DNA from: Akkermansia muciniphila
GTDB taxonomy: Bacteria > Verrucomicrobiota > Verrucomicrobiia > Verrucomicrobiales > Akkermansiaceae
Direction: 5' to 3'
Assembly: GCF_030848305.1 (NCBI RefSeq)
Contig: NZ_CP114598.1
Location: 2,586,076-2,650,075, forward strand
Length of the DNA: 64,000 nt
Of this stretch, positions 38,501 through 47,753 are shown one piece after another (within the stretch, counting starts at the first letter, position 1; each line of letters opens with the position of its first letter). A program made the position numbers and the translations under genes. Under the pieces are notes generated by a model. It saw nothing but the letters and a program-made list of their open reading frames with translations, had not been told where the DNA came from and searched no databases.

Positions 38501-39267
38501 AAGTCCGTTCGGAATTCAACATGGCCGGCTTCACCCGGCTTTGCCGGGAACTGGAAGCCGGCGCCCAGGAAGCGGCCCATGAAGCCGCCCTGGACTATGG
38601 CCGGATTTTCACCAAAGCGGCTATTGACTGGACGCCGCCTTCAGGCGGGGGAAGAAATGGCGCCCGCGTCCAGGGAGCGGAAGCGAAAAACCGCCAGGAA
38701 ACGCGGATCCGCTGGGATATTATGGGCTCTGAATTTGCCAAGCCCCGCTATTACCGTTCCCGCGGCCAACTGATGACTTATGACGACGGAGCGCACCATC
38801 TTTCCCCGTTCATGCTCGCGCGCCCTAAAGATCCCGTGCTGATTGTGGATCCGCGCACGCACTTGAAACGATTTGGGATGAAACGCGGGCGGAAGGGAAT
38901 GAAGCTGGACTGGCACGGCCCGCGGGCCTGGACGACAAAACAGGCCCTGACCGCGGAATATAAGCGGCGCCTGGCCCGCGTGGGGCGCATGGCCGCCGGA
39001 TGGATGGCCGGAGCGGTATTGAGCGGACGGAAAACCGGCATCCCCGCCTGGGTGAAACGCCACGGAACCGGCGGCGGGCGGGCCCGGCTGGTGAACCGCC
39101 GTGGAAAGTGGGAAATAATCATTACCAATTCCACGGCCTACCACCCAAATATGAACTTTATTATCAATCAATTACTTGATGAAGTAGTGAAAGCCAAAAT
39201 ACGGAAGCGGGATGAAAAAGTGAAATCATGGCTGCTGAAAAAGGCGCAGCGCACCATGAGGGGATAA
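38497..39267 (+). CDS. Probable tail completion/neck protein
   Basis: 256 residues, very basic, with a helical N-terminus (FTRLCRELEAGAQEAAHEAA) like gp10/gpZ-type neck proteins and a basic middle (FGMKRGRKGMKLDW). It lies downstream of the connector-like gene with a 4-base overlap. The role in joining head and tail is inferred from position; no diagnostic motif. Confidence 0.4.
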   Translation: MKVRSEFNMAGFTRLCRELEAGAQEAAHEAALDYGRIFTKAAIDWTPPSGGGRNGARVQGAEAKNRQETRIRWDIMGSEFAKPRYYRSRGQLMTYDDGAHHLSPFMLARPKDPVLIVDPRTHLKRFGMKRGRKGMKLDWHGPRAWTTKQALTAEYKRRLARVGRMAAGWMAGAVLSGRKTGIPAWVKRHGTGGGRARLVNRRGKWEIIITNSTAYHPNMNFIINQLLDEVVKAKIRKRDEKVKSWLLKKAQRTMRG

Positions 39268-39288
39268 CCGGAAACATATCATGAAATC

Positions 39289-40620
39289 ATGATACCTATT
39301 TTCAAAGCAGGCGATCCTTTAAGCGCAGGAAAATTCAATGCTCTTGGTGACAGCATCCGCCACCTGTCAGAAAACGTCAGCACCGCAGGGGAAATGATGG
39401 TTCCGCAGCATTTTGACGCCCTGCCCCTGCCGGAAATGGATTTTGCGGTCCTGTACCGGAAGGACGACGCGGGGGCCTGGGGCTGGTGTTGCCACCAGGG
39501 GCGCGTAATTGTTAAAGGAAAAGAATATGTTGTAGGGGAAAAAGAATGGACCCTGATTGCGGGCGATACCTACACCGGGGGGATCAAGCTTGTTGTCACG
39601 CTGGATGATGCCGGGGAATTTTCTTCCGGCGTGGTTCAGGAAGGAACCGCCACGGAAGGAAGTGGAACCTCCCTGGAATTTTCGTTGGCTAACATAGGGG
39701 ATGAACTGGTTTGGCAGCACGCCGGGGGGCCTGTTTATATTATCCGCCCGGACGAAATTGTCATTAAAGCCGGGAAAGGAATTCAGGCGGAGGAAGACGA
39801 AGAAGACGGCGCAAACGGAAATAAAATAAAAACATGGAAGATCAGCGCCTTGATTGAAGACGCGAAAGAACCTTCCAGCGCGGACTGTTCGCTGATTTAC
39901 GAAGAAAAGGAAGACGGCGGGAACGCTGATGGAGATCCTTATAAGCTTAAATTGTTATGTTCTTCTGACGGTTCGGTCAACATTAAGGATGAAGAAGGAA
40001 AACTGTCTTTGTCCGCCCAAAAAGTGGAACCTGGGGATGGCCTGGAATGGAAAAAGGACAAGGATCAGAACGGGAATGACATTGATACGCAGATTTTACA
40101 GATCAGGATTGATTCAACGGCGGTAGATTCCAAAACGCCGGGGGAAAATGGAAAATGGCCACTGTCTTTGTCAGTTTCTCCGGAGGGTTTGGCCGGGGAA
40201 CTTGATTTAACGGTAGATACCAGCGTTCATGATTTAGGTGGAGGCGCTAAGGTAGGATTATCCACGGCGGCAGGGGCTCTTTCTCTTATAGTTACTCCTG
40301 GGGGCGACGCGGAAGAATTGAGTTTTCGCACCCCTTTGCGGAAAAATGGAAAATATGTGGTGCTGGATTATGAATCAAGTTGGTCTGATGCTGTCAACGG
40401 CGTGAAGGCAGGCTTGTTTATCCGGAATAATAAATTGGCTGTGGAGCTGTACGCGGAAACGGAGCCGGATGGCTCTGATAGTCTTATAAGCGATTCCTGG
40501 ACCGCTCTTGTATGCGACAGCGACCATGCAATACGCCTGCACCGGGACGAAAACGGAAAAATCTATATCCAGCAGGGGGAATGGATTGTGACCTCCAAAA
40601 TTTATTCACCGATAAATTAA
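39289..40620 (+). CDS. Phage structural protein of unknown role
   Basis: 443 residues, mostly beta-rich with repeated acidic segments (AEEDEEDGANGNK, EEKEDGGNADGD). The N-terminus (FKAGDPLSAGKFNALGDSI) and the end (DENGKIYIQQGEWIVTSKIYSPI) resemble fibre or baseplate-associated proteins. It sits directly upstream of a glycosyltransferase gene (4 bases between) and may be its substrate; this is speculation from order. Confidence 0.4.
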   Translation: MIPIFKAGDPLSAGKFNALGDSIRHLSENVSTAGEMMVPQHFDALPLPEMDFAVLYRKDDAGAWGWCCHQGRVIVKGKEYVVGEKEWTLIAGDTYTGGIKLVVTLDDAGEFSSGVVQEGTATEGSGTSLEFSLANIGDELVWQHAGGPVYIIRPDEIVIKAGKGIQAEEDEEDGANGNKIKTWKISALIEDAKEPSSADCSLIYEEKEDGGNADGDPYKLKLLCSSDGSVNIKDEEGKLSLSAQKVEPGDGLEWKKDKDQNGNDIDTQILQIRIDSTAVDSKTPGENGKWPLSLSVSPEGLAGELDLTVDTSVHDLGGGAKVGLSTAAGALSLIVTPGGDAEELSFRTPLRKNGKYVVLDYESSWSDAVNGVKAGLFIRNNKLAVELYAETEPDGSDSLISDSWTALVCDSDHAIRLHRDENGKIYIQQGEWIVTSKIYSPIN

Positions 40621-40624
40621 ATAA

Positions 40625-41383
40625 ATGAACTACGCAATATTTTTATATCGAGACGATCACCAATGCTTGAAAATATGCATGGAACAAATACGGAGAATAG
40701 ACCAGGCCGCCCAATTTTATTTATTTGATGACGCGGCGAAGCCTTTATTCCCGGCACAAGTCCCCACAGGAAATGATATATTTTACAAAATCACCTATTT
40801 TGCCCGCGGGGGGAACCTGAACGGCCTGGAATGCGTGCGCGGCATGCTGGGGTGCATGCTGGACATCCCAGGGGATGATCCGGTCATCAAGATTGACGCT
40901 GATACGTTGCTGATGGATCCGGCGGAAATCACGCGCAGCCTGAAAGACCGCGGAAAGGTGGCGGGAGGGATGCAATGCCGTGTGCCGCTTGCCTGGGCCG
41001 GCTGCTGCTACTGGATCACGCGTCCGGCCATCAAAGCCGCGCTGGAATTGCTGTCCCGGCGGGAATGGCCGGAAAATGCCCGTCAGGAATATCCGGAAGA
41101 CCAGACCATTTCAAAAATTCTGTTATACCTGTACGGATCAGCCGGGGTGGACGTGCTGGAATTCCGGGGCGGGCGGCGTCTGATTGGCGTTCGGACGTGT
41201 GATCCGCGCGATCTGGCGGAAATCGCCCGCCTGGCGCGCGGCGGCGTGTGCGCGGTTCATTGCGGGCAAATGGCGTTTTATCATCCTATTGTGGAGCGTG
41301 ACGGAGGGACGATCCGGGAAGCGTGCGCGCGGATCATGGAAGCCGTGCTGGAAGGGAAGCTGAAAGAGAAAGAGGGGATATAG
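40625..41383 (+). CDS. GT-A type glycosyltransferase inside the tail operon
   Basis: 252 residues with GT-A fold features: an N-terminal beta-alpha nucleotide-sugar half, a DxD-like metal site KIDADTLLMDP (Asp91, Asp93), an acceptor-side segment YWITRPAIKAAL and an ED motif YPEDQTISKIL (Glu158, Asp159) in the usual catalytic-base position. Such enzymes transfer a sugar from a nucleotide donor. Being encoded between structural genes, it may glycosylate a virion protein (the upstream beta-rich protein is a candidate) or a host surface molecule. Donor and acceptor are unknown. Confidence 0.65.
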   Translation: MNYAIFLYRDDHQCLKICMEQIRRIDQAAQFYLFDDAAKPLFPAQVPTGNDIFYKITYFARGGNLNGLECVRGMLGCMLDIPGDDPVIKIDADTLLMDPAEITRSLKDRGKVAGGMQCRVPLAWAGCCYWITRPAIKAALELLSRREWPENARQEYPEDQTISKILLYLYGSAGVDVLEFRGGRRLIGVRTCDPRDLAEIARLARGGVCAVHCGQMAFYHPIVERDGGTIREACARIMEAVLEGKLKEKEGI

Positions 41384-41387
41384 TTAT

Positions 41388-41846
41388 ATGCGTGAAATAA
41401 CCAATACCACATCCATTGTTTCCGGCGATCTGCCCCAGGCGGAAGTGAACGGTCTGAAAGTCCGGCCTGTCAGCCTGTCAAGCATGGCTATGCTGGAACT
41501 CCTGAATAACTCCTGCCTGACGCAACTGAACCGCCGCCGGGAAGGTCCATTGTTGGAAGACGGCGCGGAGCCTGCGGAAAATCCTCCGGAAAAAATGAGC
41601 ATGTACGCCCTGGCGGAATTTGTCTGGATCCACGCGGCGCCGGAAGAAGACGTGGTGCGGCTGGTGGCCGGCGGCGGTTTTGACGATGCGGCAGCCATCC
41701 GCCGGGCCGTCCTGGCCTTTTCCGGAAAAGTGGGTTTTGGCGCGCTGGGGGAAATTGTGGCGGGCATGACGCGCGAAATGAACGCGATCATGTCTGCCCA
41801 GGCGGAGGGGATCAAGGATCCGGACGGAGCGCCCTCAAAAAACTAG
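41388..41846 (+). CDS. Tail assembly chaperone, short (G-like) form
   Basis: 152 residues. LKVRPVSLSSMAMLELLNN is typical of the N-terminal part of siphophage tail chaperones. The frame ends with a TAG immediately after an A AAA AAC slippery heptamer (41837-41843), and a compatible frame continues in -1 with T-like sequence. Most ribosomes would make this short protein; a minority would make the GT-like fusion. Tail chaperones coat the tape measure protein during tail assembly. The start lies 4 bases after the glycosyltransferase stop. Confidence 0.8.
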   Translation: MREITNTTSIVSGDLPQAEVNGLKVRPVSLSSMAMLELLNNSCLTQLNRRREGPLLEDGAEPAENPPEKMSMYALAEFVWIHAAPEEDVVRLVAGGGFDDAAAIRRAVLAFSGKVGFGALGEIVAGMTREMNAIMSAQAEGIKDPDGAPSKN

Positions 41847-42088
41847 CGGAGCCGGACGGGTGGGCGGGATTGATTATGATCATGGCCCGCGCGACCGGCT
41901 GGACGGAATACTATATCAAGCACATGCCGTTGAAAATCCTGCTCCAATACGTCCATGCGTGGCTGGTCCAGGAAGGCAATGCTACCCGCTGGGCCTATGC
42001 GGACCGGGCAAAACAACGTGCCATGCGTTTCCGGATTGCTGAAATCATCGAACAGGACAATTCATTTTTAGCTACTTATGGCGATTGA
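41388..42088 (+). CDS. Tail assembly chaperone GT-like fusion by -1 frameshift
   Basis: After decoding to the AAC codon at 41841-41843, slipping back one base continues in the -1 frame with LAEPDGWAGLIMIMARATGW, giving about 233 residues in all and ending at 42088. The T-like part (ARATGWTEYYIKHMPLKILLQ, positions 41885-41940 of the DNA) has the Trp/Tyr-rich pattern known from chaperone T domains of Mu- and lambda-like phages. The fusion end overlaps the next gene by 11 bases. Confidence 0.75.
41837..41843 (+). promoter_or_regulatory. Programmed -1 frameshift slippery site AAAAAAC
   Basis: The heptamer is phased A AAA AAC relative to the short chaperone frame, the optimal X XXY YYZ arrangement, and the zero-frame stop TAG follows directly. 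The -1 frame is open from here to 42088 with no stop. A GC-rich stretch follows that might form a stimulatory structure (not modelled). Confidence 0.8.
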
Positions 42089-42830
42089 ACAAGTACAGCG
42101 CAGTTATTGCGTAGTCAATAAAGGGAAAGGGGAGCCTGTCTCCGGGGGCTATACGGAAGAAACCTGGGAAGGAACCTGGGCTGAAATGTGCGCCTATGCG
42201 GACCGCCAATCAGCCGCCGGCGGGGATTTGTGGAATATCACAGCCACCGTTACCCGGAAAGCCGGGGATTTTGCGGAATGCCGGGTGCGCCGCCAGGCCA
42301 TGGACGGGAAAGAAGAGGAAGAATTTGAAATGCCGGGAAGCACCCGTGAAAGCCCGCAGTATTCCCTTTCCGTGACTTGCGTGCCGCAGCCCATTTTAAC
42401 GCACACCCTTGCGGAAAGCTATTCCGGGGAAACGCTGGACGCCCTGAAAAGGCTGGTGAACGGGGGCTGCATGGGGTCTTTGGTGGACGTAACCAAAGAC
42501 GGGCAGCCATTGCAGCAAAAAACCATCAGAAGCATTCTTGGGGATGATAACAGTAAATTGATTGAAAAGATAAAAAAGGGCGTCACGAGCTTTTACAGCC
42601 CGCAAATTGTGCTGCAAGCCCGTTACAAAGTAACGGATCCCGGAACGATCAATTATCAGAAAGCATGCACGATTGCCGCGCCGCCGGGCCCGTTTGAATC
42701 CCCGTCCGGAAAATTCAACTGGCTGTGTATGGGGACGTCCGTGGAAGGATCCGGGAAGGAATGGCAAGTGACGGATTCCTACATGCTTTCCGGTCCGGAC
42801 GGCTGGGACGAAGACATCTACGGCAAATAA
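42078..42830 (+). CDS. Phage tail-region structural protein
   Basis: 250 residues, starting inside the end of the T-like frame, so translation is likely coupled. Mixed beta/alpha composition, including EETWEGTWAEMCAYADR and WNITATVTRKAGDFAECRV. It could be the major tail tube protein displaced relative to the lambda order, but no diagnostic motif is seen. Confidence 0.4.
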   Translation: MAIEQVQRSYCVVNKGKGEPVSGGYTEETWEGTWAEMCAYADRQSAAGGDLWNITATVTRKAGDFAECRVRRQAMDGKEEEEFEMPGSTRESPQYSLSVTCVPQPILTHTLAESYSGETLDALKRLVNGGCMGSLVDVTKDGQPLQQKTIRSILGDDNSKLIEKIKKGVTSFYSPQIVLQARYKVTDPGTINYQKACTIAAPPGPFESPSGKFNWLCMGTSVEGSGKEWQVTDSYMLSGPDGWDEDIYGK

Positions 42831-42833
42831 ACC

Positions 42834-43250
42834 ATGAATACCGAAATTGTTGCACAAATTATTGCGGAGGCGCTTCAGGAACGCCCGGAATTCGCCGGCG
42901 TGCCTGTCTGGGAACCAACGGACGGCGAGAAGGAAGGGGACAAGGCCCTTCTGGTGAATGTAACTGGCGCGGATGAAATCATTTCCGGAAATTTCACCTA
43001 CCAAATTTCCGGTGAAATCATGTACCGGCAACGGTACGCGGAAGCGGAGCCCGCCGCCCTGGCGCTGGACGTAACTGCCTTTTCCCGCGCCTGCGCGGAA
43101 GTCATGGCCGCGCTTGCCGGACGCCGGAACGGCCAGGACGCGCCCGCCGCCTGGGCAGTCCTGGGGGCGTCATCATCCCCCGCGCTTGCCGGCACATCGG
43201 AAACGTTCATGGTTTATAAGTGCAGTTACGAATTATTCATTCAATTTTAA
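42834..43250 (+). CDS. Putative minor tail or tail-terminator protein
   Basis: 138 residues, 3 bases after the previous stop. It opens with a helix (IVAQIIAEALQERPEFAG) followed by beta strands (GNFTYQISGEIMYRQRY), an arrangement seen in small tail-terminator proteins. Assigned by size and position only. Confidence 0.35.
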   Translation: MNTEIVAQIIAEALQERPEFAGVPVWEPTDGEKEGDKALLVNVTGADEIISGNFTYQISGEIMYRQRYAEAEPAALALDVTAFSRACAEVMAALAGRRNGQDAPAAWAVLGASSSPALAGTSETFMVYKCSYELFIQF

Positions 43251-43265
43251 CAAATTATCAATATT

Positions 43266-43715
43266 ATGCCGGATAAAAAAAACGAAGACGGCGGCGCCAT
43301 CCTGACGCCGGAAGATTTTGACAGCACGCGCAACACGGAACTTGCCGCGTGCCTGATCACATTGGGGTTCCCCCTCCTGAACAACACGCCGGGCTTTTCC
43401 CGCGTGATTGGCGAAGGGATCGCCGGGCCCGGCGGGGCTGTCACCTGGTGGTTTGGGAAACGCAACCGGGATGGGAAATACACCATGGGAGAAGTGCTTT
43501 CGCGCTGGGAAGATTGGAACTGGCTGAACGATCCGAACAACCTTGATCCTCTGGCCTATATCATCACGGGCTTTCATAACAAGCGGAGGCTGGTGGATGA
43601 AGTGAAAAAGCGGGAAGTCATGGTGCTTGTGCAATCCGGCGCCCGCCATGCCCTGTTTTCCAAAAACTGTTCCCGTTCCACCCTGGACCGGGTAGAGCGA
43701 TTCATGGGATTTTAA
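43266..43715 (+). CDS. Prophage hypothetical protein between tail genes
   Basis: 149 residues with no recognised domain. Trp-rich middle (WWFGKRNRDGKY, SRWEDWNWLNDPNN) and a basic C-terminus. It lies 12 bases upstream of the tape measure gene. Similar small proteins in that place may be additional tail chaperones or tail-tip components. Confidence 0.45.
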   Translation: MPDKKNEDGGAILTPEDFDSTRNTELAACLITLGFPLLNNTPGFSRVIGEGIAGPGGAVTWWFGKRNRDGKYTMGEVLSRWEDWNWLNDPNNLDPLAYIITGFHNKRRLVDEVKKREVMVLVQSGARHALFSKNCSRSTLDRVERFMGF

Positions 43716-43727
43716 CCGTTTGAAGCA

Positions 43728-46064
43728 ATGTCTGACGTAACTGTGACGCTGGGAGCGGATGCCGCTGAATTCAAGCAGGCATTGACGGAAATTCAGAAAT
43801 CCGTGGATTCCCTGGTGAATTCCACCACGGCTAAAACAGCGCAGCTTGGCCTTGCGTTTTCCGGCGTGAAAGACATGGTTTCCACGGCCTTTGCCGCTAT
43901 TGACGGAGCTGTTCAAAAGGCTTTTGATTTTGTCGCGCCGTCTGCGGCCATCCAACGCGTGGAACGGGAATTGACGGGCCTGACGGGAAGCGCGGATGAA
44001 GCAAAGCGCATCCTTGAAACCATCAACGAATGGGCCCTGACCTCCCAATATACCCCCACGGAAATGTTCAAAAACGCCGCCCAGTTAATCCGCGGCGGCA
44101 TTTCCGAAAGTTTCGCGCCTGATCTGGTCCGTCAACTTGCCACGATCGCCCAGGGGGACCAAAGCAAAATGAATGCCCTGGTGGCCGCCATGGTCAAGGG
44201 TTCCGGGGGGCTGAAAGGTTTTAATTCTGAAATCATGGAGGCATTCAACGCCGCCCAGGTGGATCTGATGGGAGCCATGGAAAAAACGTCCGGCCTGTCC
44301 GGCTATGCCCTTCAGGAGAAACTGAAAGCCGGGATTGGATTTGACGACGTGGCCGCCGCCATCCGGGAACTTGCCAAGGAAGACGGCCCCCTGAAAGACG
44401 CGGAAAAGGAAGTGGGGGAAAGCTGGGAAGGGTTGCTGAAACGGGCGGAAAACGCCTGGGGCAACCTGCAGGAAAATTTTGGAGCCGGCTTGCTGGGGCC
44501 GTTAAGCGCCCTTTTGGAGCAAGTGGACGCCCGGCTGGCGGAATGGGGGGATGGCGCCGCGGAATGGGGGCAAAAAGCGGGGGATCTCCTGTTCCGGGCC
44601 GCTGATGCCGCCATGGCGTTAGGCGAGGCGGTAGGGCCCGCCCTGGCCCTCATTGCGGACAATGCGGATCATGTCTCTACAGCTGTTCTTGGGATTGGAG
44701 CGGCGTTTCTCACGTCCCGGTCTCAAATGGTGGCCGCCATGGCGCAGACAAAGGGCAGCCTGACGTCCATGTCCTCCTGGGTATTGCTCGCCAAAGGCAG
44801 CTGGGCGGGATTGTGGAATGCCATCCGGACGGGCGCCGCCACGGCGGCGGGCGTGGTCCGCGCCGCAGCGGCGGGAATCGCGGCATCTGTCCGCGCTGCC
44901 ATGGTCGCCATCAAGGGCGCCATTATTTCAACGGGGGTAGGTTTGGCCGTGGTGGCGATTGGTGAAGGGATCTCTTACATTTACCGGCAGCTTTCCGGAG
45001 CGCCGGCAGCCCCAGCCGGCGGGGAGCATGACCAGGAAGCCCGCACCCGTGCGGGCGATCGCGTGAGAAAAGGACAATTTCTTGATAATGAATGGAGAGC
45101 GTATGAAGAAGGCATGAAAAATGCCAACACGGAAACGGATGTGGACGCCGTGGGGAACAGGATCTTGAACAATTTGCGCCGTGCGGAAGAAGAACTGGAA
45201 TATGTCGCCAAGACCGCCGGCGAAGAATCGGAGGAATGGAAGGATCAGGCCGCCGTGGTGGGGAGCCTGACGGATCTTTACACCCTTTATCAATCGTCCC
45301 GTGAAGAAGCCCTGGCCCGGATCCGGGAACAGGCCGCCGCGGAAAAACGCCTGGCAGAACTTGCCAAGGAACGGGAAAAGGCGGAAAGGGAAGCGGAGCA
45401 GAACCGGAAGAAACTCCGGGAACTGGAAGCCTCCTGGCTGAAAAGCGAATCTGACCGTACCTATAAGAAAAAGAGCCTCCGGGAACGCGGGGAATGGCTG
45501 GACCGGGAAGCCCGCGGCATGGGTTCCGAGCCCGGCATGGCCGGCATCACGTCCCGCATTGCCGAATTGTCCCGGCAGGAACCTACGGATGCCGTGATGA
45601 ATCAAATTAAGGCCCTGGACGATTTGAGGAAAAAATATGCAGAACTGTCTGACGCCAGAAAAGATTATGAAAAAATGGAATCCGGGGCGCGCCGGAATCA
45701 GGAGTTAATGGCCGCGGAAATAGCTGGGCTTGATCAACGGGCGCAAAAGATCCGGGATGAAATAGCCCTGCGGGAAAAAACGAAAAGCTACCAGGACGCC
45801 GGCATGGATGAAAAGGACGCCGCTGAAATGGCCCGGCGCGACGTAGCGCTTGAACGGATCCAGACCAGGCAGAAATCCCTGGGAGACGGCCCCGGCCTGA
45901 ATGACATTATCAAACAAAGCGGCGTTGAGGTAGGCAACGGCGGAAAGAGCCTGGGCCTGTCATCCTCGCTCCTGTCGGCAACGGAAAAGCAAACATTTAC
46001 GTTGAAGGAAATACAAAGGATTCTTGAAACCTGGAAGCCCGGCCAGATCGTCCTGGCCGAATAA
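43728..46064 (+). CDS. Tail tape measure protein
   Basis: 778 residues, the longest prophage gene. The N-terminus (DVTVTLGADAAEFKQAL) and the following ALTSQYTPTEMFKNAAQLI region are typical of tape measure proteins. Ala-rich hydrophobic helices at about 370-430 (AAGVVRAAAAGIAASVRAA) may insert in the host membrane during DNA entry, and long charged coiled coils follow from about 530. It sets tail length and helps DNA ejection. Confidence 0.85.
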   Translation: MSDVTVTLGADAAEFKQALTEIQKSVDSLVNSTTAKTAQLGLAFSGVKDMVSTAFAAIDGAVQKAFDFVAPSAAIQRVERELTGLTGSADEAKRILETINEWALTSQYTPTEMFKNAAQLIRGGISESFAPDLVRQLATIAQGDQSKMNALVAAMVKGSGGLKGFNSEIMEAFNAAQVDLMGAMEKTSGLSGYALQEKLKAGIGFDDVAAAIRELAKEDGPLKDAEKEVGESWEGLLKRAENAWGNLQENFGAGLLGPLSALLEQVDARLAEWGDGAAEWGQKAGDLLFRAADAAMALGEAVGPALALIADNADHVSTAVLGIGAAFLTSRSQMVAAMAQTKGSLTSMSSWVLLAKGSWAGLWNAIRTGAATAAGVVRAAAAGIAASVRAAMVAIKGAIISTGVGLAVVAIGEGISYIYRQLSGAPAAPAGGEHDQEARTRAGDRVRKGQFLDNEWRAYEEGMKNANTETDVDAVGNRILNNLRRAEEELEYVAKTAGEESEEWKDQAAVVGSLTDLYTLYQSSREEALARIREQAAAEKRLAELAKEREKAEREAEQNRKKLRELEASWLKSESDRTYKKKSLRERGEWLDREARGMGSEPGMAGITSRIAELSRQEPTDAVMNQIKALDDLRKKYAELSDARKDYEKMESGARRNQELMAAEIAGLDQRAQKIRDEIALREKTKSYQDAGMDEKDAAEMARRDVALERIQTRQKSLGDGPGLNDIIKQSGVEVGNGGKSLGLSSSLLSATEKQTFTLKEIQRILETWKPGQIVLAE

Positions 46065-46094
46065 GGGCAAAAGAGACGGAGGGGATATAGTTAT

Positions 46095-47753
46095 ATGCAA
46101 GAACCCGCTACATTCAATTTTTCCGCCACGGCACATGTTCCGGGGGAGCTGGTTTTGACGCTTGATCCGCCGGAGGAAGTGGATCTGGCCGGCTGCACGG
46201 TCCGCGCCGCCGTTGCTATGTCCGGCGGCTGTGTCCGGCTGCTGGATTGCAGCGCCGTCAATCCCGAAAATATTGTTGCCATCAATTTTCCCGGACTTTC
46301 CGCCGGATGGGCTTTTTATGACGTGTTCCTGACCTTCCCAGGAGGTGCGGAAATGCCGCTCCTGAAGGGGGAAATAGATATTGCCCAACGTGTCACGCCG
46401 GCGGATCCGCAACAGCGTGCAGAATGGTACGTAACGGCCACCCTGCCCGGCGCGGAAACAGGCCGGGTGGAAATTATTTTGGGACAAGGCCCCCGTGGCC
46501 CCCAAGGGCGGCCAGGGGACAAAGGAGAACCGGGAACCCTGGAATCCAACGTTGGCGATGTGGACATTGGAGGGGCCCTGACCGCTGAATCGGCTGCCAT
46601 CAACGGGCCATTGATCGCTGGGATACCGGATGGCACCGTTAGCGCGGGGACTTGTAATCAGATTTACGGCATCACGAGATTTTGGCAGTCCCTTGATGTT
46701 CGGGACGGGGGATGGTGGCGCGGAACAATAATGTACGAATCGGGCATGCTTAACATTGCACAAGGGGCAAGCCTGAACTGTATTGGCCCCGCAACTGTTG
46801 CAAGCACACTTAACGCCAACGGCGGCATCAATATTCCGCTTGCCGTGGGAGCGCCAACAGCCACGGGGGGAGTTAATCGCCTGTACGCCGCTGGACTGGC
46901 CGGCGTGACGGGCCTCTTTACCCTGCCGGCTTATCTGGACACGGGCGCGGTGACGGCGACGGGGACGGCGGCAACTACCGTTCTCATCCCCGGACAGTAT
47001 GCACAGACGAACGTGCGTGCCGGGACGCACAGCACGATTGTGCATTATTTTGCAGGGCCCAAGGGACAATGGAATTATTCCAGTTTTGCGGGTTTTGCCG
47101 TCCCATGGCAAATAACGAATGCAGGGAAATTGACCGTGAGCATTGGGCGGGGGACAAAGCTGGTGCGGAAAGATTTAACGCTGGATTCTTACAGCATCAT
47201 CCCCGGAAATGATCTGGCCTATAATACCGGCGAAATTCTGGATATTACGTTTGACAATGCGCGCGATACGGCGCGCGGCGGGTATGTCGTCCGCGTTCGG
47301 GAAATCTACGCAGCCGAGACCGCGCGGATCTGGAAGGTAAAGACTACAACCAGCTTTATTCCCTCAACCAATAACGAACCTATCCCTTATATTGTCAACA
47401 AGGTTATTTATCAGCAATATGCCCCCCGATCGTACAATGCCGTGGATTATGGGGACGCCTATGGCTCATTGTATTTGCTGACAGGCGGGGGAAGCAGTCA
47501 GCAACTTTGGAAGATTGCCGCGGTGCGCGGCGTGACCACCTTTGAAACGGGCACGGGGTTTTCCTCCATTGTGACAGATATACCGGGAATTTCCGGTGGA
47601 TCTGTCAACGTGTTTGTTGGGGCGGCGGAGCGCACCAACTACCAGCCGGGGAATGAGAACCCGGTTTATTACGCTCTGGAAGCTCTGGCTGTCAATGCCA
47701 TTGAATCCGAAGAAACGGCTGATTTTGAAGATATTAACATTCCGATAGAATGA
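46095..47753 (+). CDS. Tail fibre or receptor-binding protein with collagen-like segment
   Basis: 552 residues. A short run of Gly-X-Y triplets (GPRGPQGRPGDKGEPG near residue 135) is a trimerising collagen-like stem. The N-terminal 130 residues are a beta domain likely to attach to the tail; the C-terminal 400 residues are Gly/Thr/Ala-rich beta repeats ending in a possible receptor-binding domain. The promoter-proximal junction repeats the AGACGGAGGGGATATA element seen at other gene borders. Its 3' end overlaps the next ATG by 4 bases. Confidence 0.65.
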   Translation: MQEPATFNFSATAHVPGELVLTLDPPEEVDLAGCTVRAAVAMSGGCVRLLDCSAVNPENIVAINFPGLSAGWAFYDVFLTFPGGAEMPLLKGEIDIAQRVTPADPQQRAEWYVTATLPGAETGRVEIILGQGPRGPQGRPGDKGEPGTLESNVGDVDIGGALTAESAAINGPLIAGIPDGTVSAGTCNQIYGITRFWQSLDVRDGGWWRGTIMYESGMLNIAQGASLNCIGPATVASTLNANGGINIPLAVGAPTATGGVNRLYAAGLAGVTGLFTLPAYLDTGAVTATGTAATTVLIPGQYAQTNVRAGTHSTIVHYFAGPKGQWNYSSFAGFAVPWQITNAGKLTVSIGRGTKLVRKDLTLDSYSIIPGNDLAYNTGEILDITFDNARDTARGGYVVRVREIYAAETARIWKVKTTTSFIPSTNNEPIPYIVNKVIYQQYAPRSYNAVDYGDAYGSLYLLTGGGSSQQLWKIAAVRGVTTFETGTGFSSIVTDIPGISGGSVNVFVGAAERTNYQPGNENPVYYALEALAVNAIESEETADFEDINIPIE

